The notes under the pieces: generated by a model | The model's input: only the letters and a program-made list of their open reading frames with translations | Told to the model about the DNA's origin: nothing | Database searches by the model: none | Shown: in pieces, positions 58,354 to 64,000 of the stretch | How the letters are laid out: the number at the start of each line of letters is the position of its first letter | How positions within the stretch are numbered: the stretch's first letter is position 1 | Made by a program: the position numbers and the translations under genes | Assembly (NCBI RefSeq): GCF_020991455.1 | Contig: NZ_JAJMOX010000016.1 | Coordinates: forward strand, 46,646 to 110,645 | Source: Flavobacterium sp. JAS | GTDB lineage: Bacteria > Bacteroidota > Bacteroidia > Flavobacteriales > Flavobacteriaceae | Direction of reading: 5' to 3' | Length of the DNA stretch: 64,000 nt

Positions 58354-59295
58354 ATGAAAACTAAAATTATTCTTTCGTTGATTCATATTTTTTTATTCAT
58401 TGGATTTGGGCATGCTCAAGTACCTAATAAGATGAGTTATCAAGCAGTTATACGTGATGCCAAAGGAACTTTAATGAGTGAAAAAAAGATAGGAATGGAG
58501 ATTACTATTGTAAAAGGAACGAACCCCGAAGTAGCTGTTTATACTGAAACACATAGTGGTCTTACAGATAAAAATGGACTGTTAACGTTGATTATAGGTT
58601 CAGGCACTACTTCAGCACGTCTAAATGATTTTAATGCTATTGATTGGTCAAATGGCGAATACTTTACAAAATTTTCAATTGATTTAAAAGGAGGTAAGAA
58701 TTACAGTATGTGGTCTACTACTACACTTATGAGTGTTCCTTATGCTTTTCATGCAAAGACAGCTGAGTCTATAGCAGGTGTAGGGGCCAATTCAGATCAT
58801 TATCTAGGTCAAGTTTTTGAAGGAGGAATCATTTTTCACATTGATTCTACAGGTAAACATGGTTTAATTGTTAGTATGACTGATTTAGCAATAGCTGAAA
58901 CATGGAGTAATAAACCAAAAGAGGATGTAGGAGATACTGCCCGAAGTAGTTGGAATGGTAATGCTAATACAACAGCTATTGCAGGCAAGGGAGGCACAAG
59001 CGCAGCATTACTTTGTCAAAATTATTCGAATGAAGATTATGGAACTGGTCAGTTTTCTGATTGGTATTTACCGAGTATAAATGAACTTGAAAAATTATGG
59101 CTCAATATTTACGATGTGCAAAAAACATTAAGTACAGACAAAAAAGAGAATACTAAAGAACTTACTAGAGATTATTACTGGTCATCCACAGAGAATAACC
59201 GATATACGGGATGGGGATTCAATTTCTACAATGGCAACTCCTATGCAAATATCAAATTTAGTAATGGTAAAATACGAGCTGTTAGAGCATTTTAA
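58354..59295 (+). CDS. Secreted DUF1566/FISUMP-like domain protein
   Basis: A 313-residue protein with signal peptide LSLIHIFLFIGFGHAQ. Residues 22-140 look like the beta-rich stalk common in Bacteroidota surface proteins (PNKMSYQAVIRDAKG, MSVPYAFHAKTAES). Residues 150-313 match DUF1566, a C-type-lectin-like fold (GGIIFHIDSTGKHGLIVS, DWYLPSINELEKLW, YYWSSTENN, GKIRAVRAF). Such modules occur with T9SS proteins and may bind surface glycans or cell components. It forms a pair with the previous gene; its presence inside this PUL is unusual. Confidence 0.8.
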   Translation: MKTKIILSLIHIFLFIGFGHAQVPNKMSYQAVIRDAKGTLMSEKKIGMEITIVKGTNPEVAVYTETHSGLTDKNGLLTLIIGSGTTSARLNDFNAIDWSNGEYFTKFSIDLKGGKNYSMWSTTTLMSVPYAFHAKTAESIAGVGANSDHYLGQVFEGGIIFHIDSTGKHGLIVSMTDLAIAETWSNKPKEDVGDTARSSWNGNANTTAIAGKGGTSAALLCQNYSNEDYGTGQFSDWYLPSINELEKLWLNIYDVQKTLSTDKKENTKELTRDYYWSSTENNRYTGWGFNFYNGNSYANIKFSNGKIRAVRAF

Positions 59296-59448
59296 ATGAT
59301 AAAGAATTATACATGTAATAAATTTAACAACGTGAGCCAAATATCTGTAACTAAAAATAACTCAAGGCCTATTAATGGTGTGAGCACCGGGAATTGTTTT
59401 ATGAAAGTTGAGATTGAGGATGTCATAGAAACCTTTAAAATTCTAAAA

Positions 59449-62238
59449 ATGAAAAGAAGCCTAATATTTTTATTTCTTATATTTAATTCTATTGGTGTAT
59501 TTGCTCAGGCTGAGCTTCCTATGGATTTGCCATATATAATGGGTGATGTTTCAGTGCCCCAGCCTCAAGGTATTGTTGACGAAAATCCGGTATGGTTGCA
59601 TGTTAATATACCTATTTTAGATGGTACTGAAAGTACAAATCAAGAAAAAAAAGCTAAAATAGAGAGGTTAAAATTTCAAAGGAGATTTTATTTTAAACTA
59701 TCCAAAAGTTCAAGTTTTACTGGTAAAGTGTACGAAAGTGGTCCAAAGCGTTATGGATTTTATTCACCATACGAACAATTGTCGGAGGGAACTTGGTATT
59801 GGAAATATGGAATTGCAGATCCAGATACACCTGATCGGCCAGTGTGGAATTCAGCTGTTTACTCATTTGTCATTACGGGTAAAGAAAGACTGATTCCAAT
59901 TCCTCCAAAGCCAGAAGAAGTTTTAAATGCTATTATTAGTCGTTCTCCACCAGTGGGTTTATTATTTAATGATGAGTTCACTAAATTAGTTCCAACAAAA
60001 GAATGGCCAGAGTTAGCTAATTTTATATTAATAAAGGCAGAGGATAATTACAATAATGATGTCCCAATGACCTACACTGTTAGTGAACAGGACGCTATTA
60101 ATGAAGGGTATGTTGATGCAAATGGTAAACCCAATGCCGAACTACTATTTTATAGAAAACTTAATTTTGCGCTTTTTGGGCAGAAAACGAGGTATATTAG
60201 AGACTTAATGTCAGCTTATTTGTTGATTGGTGATATTAAATACCGAGATAGATTGATTGAAAAAATTGCGGAGTTAACGGTTTTTTATGAAAGTACTAGT
60301 TTTTATTTCCCTTCAATAAATGCTACAATACCAGTAAAAAACCAATGGGGATCAACGCCACAAGACCTAAAAAAGGAGTTTATTGATCTTATGCCAGAAG
60401 CACTTACTGAAAATGAAAAGGAAACTATTATAGATGAAGTATATCCTGTTACAAGAATTACACCAGAAAAGGCAGAATATATAGAGAATACAGGTTTTGA
60501 CCAACATCTATGGCAGGAAATGGATACATCAATTCTTGAAACATTAATATATGCTAGATATTCACAACAAGCGCGTGAAGAATTTAAATATTTATATGAA
60601 ATATGGCTATATAGAGCTCCTGTATTAAGCAGAACTGATGGAGCATCTCAGGATGGCGATGGTTATTTGGGTGTACATGATGATTACTTGACATTTATTC
60701 CTTATTTATTTTATAAGTTAACGGGGCATAATTATTATAAAGGAATTAAATGGTTTGAGAACCTAGGGAAATATTTACATTATACAAACCCTTTTGCTAC
60801 TAATCCAACTGGTTTTACCGATGGTGATGGTCCAGCGGCCACCATGCCATCTACTATGGAAGCTATGGCTTATATGGTTCCTGAAAATAATTGGAATTTA
60901 TTAAGACATAAAATAGTAGGTAGGCTTGATTATAAAAATTTTAATGCAAATTTCGGCAAAAAAACATCAGCTTATTCATTACTTTCCATGTGGAAAAATA
61001 TAGCAAAACCAGATCTTTCTAAAGCCATTATTCCAGACACTTTAGCCGCAGAGTTTAGCGATTTTGGTGAAGTTGGGATGCATACGACTTTTTTAAACAA
61101 GAATGAAAATTTTCAAGTAACCTTGCATTCGTCTCCTTACGGTTCAATGTCGCATACACATCCTGCACAAAATGCTTTTAATATGGCATTAGGTGGTCAA
61201 GATATGTTTTGGAAGGTAGGATTTTACAACGGAGGAGGTCCTCATAATGTTTTAAATTATAAAGCGTCTCGAGCCCATAATACCATAATGGCAGATAGTT
61301 TGGGACAAGGGTTTCATACTAGTGCCTATGGATGGATTCCAAGATTTGTAACCGGTAAAAAAATCAGTTATGCTTTGGGAGATGCCAGCAATGCTTACAA
61401 TGGTGCTAACTGGTATGTAGATGAAATGGGAAGATATCAAAATAGTGAGGGAAAGGATGAAGTTACTCGTGAGTCCAAGCCGGTAAATAGGGTGTATCAT
61501 ACACGTGAATTTGGGTTTGGCAATCCTGGAGTTACAAGATTTAGAAGGCATTTGGTCATGTTACGTCCAAATTATGTGTTGATATATGATGAATTAGAAG
61601 CCGAAACAGCAATTTCATGGCAGTTTAATTTACACTCTCGAAGGTTCATGAAACAACTGGGCAATGGTAGGTTAATGGGAGTTAATGATTTTGGTGCAAC
61701 ATCGGCTAAGCTTTTTTGTACAGCACCAATTATTACGAGTTTGGATTCAAAATGGTTAACGAATTCGAAAGAACCTGGTTTTGTTCAACCGCCCAAAAAT
61801 AAATATTGGTTATTGAAACCTTGGGATGATGAAAATAAATTAGAAAAGCCAATTCCTAATCATTATCATGCGACAATTGGTACCGCAGGGAAACATAAAA
61901 AAATGAGATTCCTTACCGTTTTTGAGGTGCATAGTGGGAAAAATAACACTTTTGTTCCAACGGAACTGCAATATACAGGTACAGACTTGGTTACTATTCA
62001 GGCAAGCGGTTATACTATTAAGGCACAGTTAAATGCAGAAAAGCCGTCCTTTTTAGAAGTTAAGAATTTGGATGAAAGTGCCGTTTTAATAACAGGTCAG
62101 GGAGCCAATGAAGTGATTGTAAATGGGCGAGTGAATAAAACGAGTGTACCTGGTGCAACATTGTTAATTGAAAATGGTGTTATACAAGAAGATAAGGACA
62201 AGTATCCTGATGCTCTCATTTACGGTAATAAATATTAA
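59449..62238 (+). CDS. Heparinase II/III-fold polysaccharide lyase (lyase 4)
   Basis: About 929 residues from ATG 59449, giving signal peptide LIFLFLIFNSIGVFAQ; the frame is open to 59296 but the added residues do not look like a leader. The DUF4962-like N-terminus (VWLHVNIP, RRFYFKLSKSSSF, GTWYWKYG) precedes the toroid with H353 (GFDQHLWQEM) and Y406 (GDGYLGVH). The GGW-EG motif common to the other lyases is replaced by DGASQDGDGYLG. H569 and H571 lie in SHTHPAQNAF. It is most like lyase 2 at the C-terminus (DALIYGNKY). A longer insert at about 330-350 sets it apart. It is the last intact lyase and stands alone. Confidence 0.87.
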   Translation: MKRSLIFLFLIFNSIGVFAQAELPMDLPYIMGDVSVPQPQGIVDENPVWLHVNIPILDGTESTNQEKKAKIERLKFQRRFYFKLSKSSSFTGKVYESGPKRYGFYSPYEQLSEGTWYWKYGIADPDTPDRPVWNSAVYSFVITGKERLIPIPPKPEEVLNAIISRSPPVGLLFNDEFTKLVPTKEWPELANFILIKAEDNYNNDVPMTYTVSEQDAINEGYVDANGKPNAELLFYRKLNFALFGQKTRYIRDLMSAYLLIGDIKYRDRLIEKIAELTVFYESTSFYFPSINATIPVKNQWGSTPQDLKKEFIDLMPEALTENEKETIIDEVYPVTRITPEKAEYIENTGFDQHLWQEMDTSILETLIYARYSQQAREEFKYLYEIWLYRAPVLSRTDGASQDGDGYLGVHDDYLTFIPYLFYKLTGHNYYKGIKWFENLGKYLHYTNPFATNPTGFTDGDGPAATMPSTMEAMAYMVPENNWNLLRHKIVGRLDYKNFNANFGKKTSAYSLLSMWKNIAKPDLSKAIIPDTLAAEFSDFGEVGMHTTFLNKNENFQVTLHSSPYGSMSHTHPAQNAFNMALGGQDMFWKVGFYNGGGPHNVLNYKASRAHNTIMADSLGQGFHTSAYGWIPRFVTGKKISYALGDASNAYNGANWYVDEMGRYQNSEGKDEVTRESKPVNRVYHTREFGFGNPGVTRFRRHLVMLRPNYVLIYDELEAETAISWQFNLHSRRFMKQLGNGRLMGVNDFGATSAKLFCTAPIITSLDSKWLTNSKEPGFVQPPKNKYWLLKPWDDENKLEKPIPNHYHATIGTAGKHKKMRFLTVFEVHSGKNNTFVPTELQYTGTDLVTIQASGYTIKAQLNAEKPSFLEVKNLDESAVLITGQGANEVIVNGRVNKTSVPGATLLIENGVIQEDKDKYPDALIYGNKY

Positions 62239-62364
62239 TCAATTGTTTATTAATTTGTATTGACCTTATTTGTGCATCCTTAATGGGGTTCTCTACATTT
62301 TTTATGTAATAGTATTAAACCATTTGATTTTTATTAAACAATTTAATCAATCCATATTGTGTTG
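62239..62364. other. Short spacer after lyase 4
   Basis: About 125 AT-rich bases with no clear hairpin or promoter. Confidence 0.4.
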
Positions 62365-62748
62365 TTATTCATTAAATAAATCTGGAATTGGTGGAGTACT
62401 TTGTTGTGCTGGAGCGATTGTATTACAAGGATTGCCATGATTAATCTCATTGGTTTGTATTTCGTTTTTTATGTCAATCATGTTCCCGACTGTTTATGGA
62501 ATAACTTTAAAAAAAATATGGGAGATGAAGCCGAAATTGGTTCAACTGGTTTAGTGATGGCTATCGTGGGTGGTGCTTTAATGCCTGTTTTACAAGGTAG
62601 CATTCTAGATTGAGGAGGTGCTGGATTCTCTGATGTGAAAATTTCAGAATTCATTCCTGAGGTTAATTTTTCTTTTATCTCAACTTTAATATGTTTGTCT
62701 GTAGTTACTTTTTATGGCTACAACACTTTTCAACTGTCAAAAAAATAA
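62365..62748 (+). pseudogene. C-terminal remnant of an MFS sugar transporter (FucP-like)
   Basis: Only the last helices remain: KSGIGGVLCCAGAIVLQGL, a stop, LISLVCISFFMSIMFPTVYG, a frameshift, DEAEIGSTGLVMAIVGGAL, MPVLQGSILD, a stop, and FIPEVNFSFISTLICLSVV with TFYGYNTFQL. The FMSIMFPTVYG and GLVMAIVGGALMP motifs are diagnostic of the fucose permease family. The stop codon is five bases before the mutarotase start, so a fucP-mutarotase operon once existed here. Confidence 0.85.
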
Positions 62749-62752
62749 AAAA

Positions 62753-63097
62753 ATGAATACAAGACGTCATTGCTTTTCATGTGATTTAAAAGATGATTAT
62801 CAACTAATTGCTGAATACAAAGCATACCATGCGACTGGAAAAGCATGGCCAGAAATTACCAAAAGCATTAAAGATGCTGGAATTATAGATATGCAAATTT
62901 ACCTTATCGGAAACCGCATGTTTATGATTATGGAAGTAAACGATACTTTTGATCCAATTAAAAAATCTGAAATGGATGCTACTAATCCGAAAGTGAAAGA
63001 ATGGGAAAACTTGATGGGGCAATTTCAACAAGAACTACCATGGGCAAAAGTTGGGGAAAAATGGGTTTCCCTAGAAAAAATATTTCAACTAGTTTAA
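62753..63097 (+). CDS. L-rhamnose mutarotase-family protein (possible L-fucose mutarotase)
   Basis: A 114-residue protein from ATG 62753 with the RhaM-type ferredoxin-like fold: CFSCDLKDDYQLIAEYKAYH, WPEITKSIKDAGIIDMQIYL, MFMIMEVNDTFD and a WENLMGQFQQELPWA tail. These enzymes interconvert alpha and beta anomers of L-rhamnose or, in related Bacteroidota operons, L-fucose. With three GH29 genes and a FucP remnant just upstream, L-fucose is the more likely substrate. A TTG-led longer start is not needed. It ends the readable plus-strand series. Confidence 0.85.
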   Translation: MNTRRHCFSCDLKDDYQLIAEYKAYHATGKAWPEITKSIKDAGIIDMQIYLIGNRMFMIMEVNDTFDPIKKSEMDATNPKVKEWENLMGQFQQELPWAKVGEKWVSLEKIFQLV

Positions 63098-63978
63098 CAC
63101 TTTAAATATGCCAAAATAAAAATAGCTATCTGAAAACGAGAGTCATTTTTATATGACATCGAAAAAAAAGGTAATGTATCAGATCTGTTGGCGAACCCGA
63201 TTATAGAGGGCCATCAGAGAGGATGGAAAGTCTTTAAAATCTGAACAAAACTCTTAATGGAAGTAAAGATTTGATCTTATCTCAGAGCCATATAAGCAAA
63301 TTACCAGTATGGCATCCTTGCATCCATTAGCATGGTTATTATTGAAATTTAGAGGAATATATAGTATTTCGATTAATAGAAAATAGTACTGAGGTTTTTT
63401 TGTTTTAACTCAGTAGTGGTGGCTGCATTTTGATAGTTTTTAATGGCGCCGTTTAATTTCGGGGCGAAAGTAGGCGCCCCGATTTTATTGAAAAAACTAC
63501 TGCTGTTAGTGTGTTAATTATAATTTTAAAGATATATGAATAATTACCCCATAGTTATGTTTTTTTCTTTCCATTGTCTTGCTGTGCCATTGGATTTTAA
63601 ATACGTAATGTATTAATCTCTCTAAGATTGTGTCTTATATGGTTTTCTTAAATAAATTTTATCCAATCCTGTGAAAAGGATCCTGGAAGTAATGATAATA
63701 ATGTCCTTATTATGGAAGTATTCTGTGCTTATCTTAATGATCATTAATGGACAATGTTTGGCGATCTGGCAGGAGGACCGGCATAGAAAAATAATCGGTT
63801 TGGTTTTTAATCTCTTTAGAATACAGGGAGTTAAGGTCAGAAATAGAAGCGGAATGGCACAAGGGATGGGGCCTAAAAAGATCATCCGTTTGACAGACCA
63901 TACCTTTTAGTGCCACAGTCAAATGAAATTACCAGGCAGATTGTGGAAACAGCGCCAAGAATCTAAAAATTTTTACAT
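63098..63978. other. Intergenic region with terminator and possible remnant
   Basis: About 880 bases. A strong hairpin lies at 63459-63482. Near the end, a frame gives VPQSNEITRQIVETAPRI before a stop at about 63965, which looks like the end of a coding sequence, but I cannot name the family. A 79-codon open frame at 63671-63910 has no domain I recognise. Confidence 0.4.
63459..63482 (+). terminator. Strong hairpin, probable terminator
   Basis: TCGGGGCG (63459-63466) pairs perfectly with CGCCCCGA (63475-63482) around the eight-base loop AAAGTAGG and is followed by TTTTATTG. It lies about 360 bases after the mutarotase and may end its transcript. Confidence 0.6.
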
Positions 63979-64000
63979 ATGAAATATATTGTTTGCGAAC
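63979..64000 (+). CDS. Start of a probable zinc-dependent alcohol dehydrogenase (partial)
   Basis: Only seven codons are in the window: ATG at 63979 gives MKYIVCE. Zinc-type medium-chain dehydrogenases in Bacteroidota often begin MKxIVCExPG, and such a gene beside a fucose mutarotase would fit an oxidative L-fucose pathway. Seven residues cannot prove this. Confidence 0.3.

Noticed and set aside
63671..63910. A 79-codon open frame near the right end
   Set aside because: No domain, no clear ribosome site, and an overlapping antisense frame of similar length; not convincing as a gene.
1..64000. tRNA, rRNA or riboswitch
   Set aside because: No cloverleaf, rRNA core or known riboswitch core was recognised on either strand by reading; a covariance search was not possible.

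Overview
The window looks like part of a Bacteroidota chromosome, most likely Flavobacteriia or Sphingobacteriia. The evidence is AT-rich DNA, SusC/SusD pairs, a one-protein hybrid two-component sensor (HTCS), a type IX secretion sorting domain, weak AT-rich ribosome sites and a TAnnTTTG-type promoter. No tRNA, rRNA or CRISPR array was recognised.

Layout. 1-2.8 kb: the 5' end of a SusC-type transporter divergent from a GH16 glycanase, with a LacI-type operator between them; this is the edge of a separate polysaccharide utilization locus (PUL). 2.8-8 kb: a non-PUL stretch with a GXWXG/DUF4334 protein, a divergent HxlR regulator and short-chain dehydrogenase, a decayed second HxlR and a chimeric IS6/IS3 remnant. 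8-11.8 kb (minus): ROK sugar kinase, MFS sugar transporter and a heparan-N-sulfatase-like sulfatase. 12.1-16.3 kb: the HTCS. 16.4-17.5 kb: a dead IS256 element. 18.2-24 kb: GH88 unsaturated uronyl hydrolase, sulfatase and a heparinase II/III-like lyase. 24.3-28.7 kb: a DUF4861 protein, a broken MFS transporter and a NagB/PIG-L fusion. 28.7-34 kb (mostly minus): a transposase remnant with a pentanucleotide microsatellite, a broken sulfatase and two GH29 fucosidases. 34.5-56.7 kb (plus): SusC, SusD, clan GH-D glycosidase, lyase, GH89, GH29, broken sulfatase, GH89, lyase and a second GH-D glycosidase. 56.7-64 kb: a broken GH-D gene, a T9SS-sorted small protein with a DUF1566 lipoprotein-like partner, a fourth lyase, a broken MFS transporter, a rhamnose/fucose-type mutarotase and the first codons of a probable zinc alcohol dehydrogenase.

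How the genes may work together (inference). SusC/SusD import oligosaccharides. Four heparinase II/III-fold lyases cleave next to uronic acids and GH88 removes the unsaturated uronic acid. Two GH89 enzymes remove alpha-GlcNAc, three GH29 enzymes remove alpha-L-fucose, two clan GH-D enzymes remove an alpha-galactose-type sugar, and sulfatases remove sulfate. NagB, the ROK kinase and the mutarotase/dehydrogenase pair feed glucosamine and fucose into central metabolism. The enzyme set fits a sulfated, uronic-acid- and alpha-GlcNAc-containing glycan of the heparan or acharan type that also carries fucose and alpha-galactose-like branches. I know of no well-described PUL with exactly this mix. Two sulfatases, two transporters and one GH-D gene are broken, so the locus appears to have been assembled in modules and then partly eroded.
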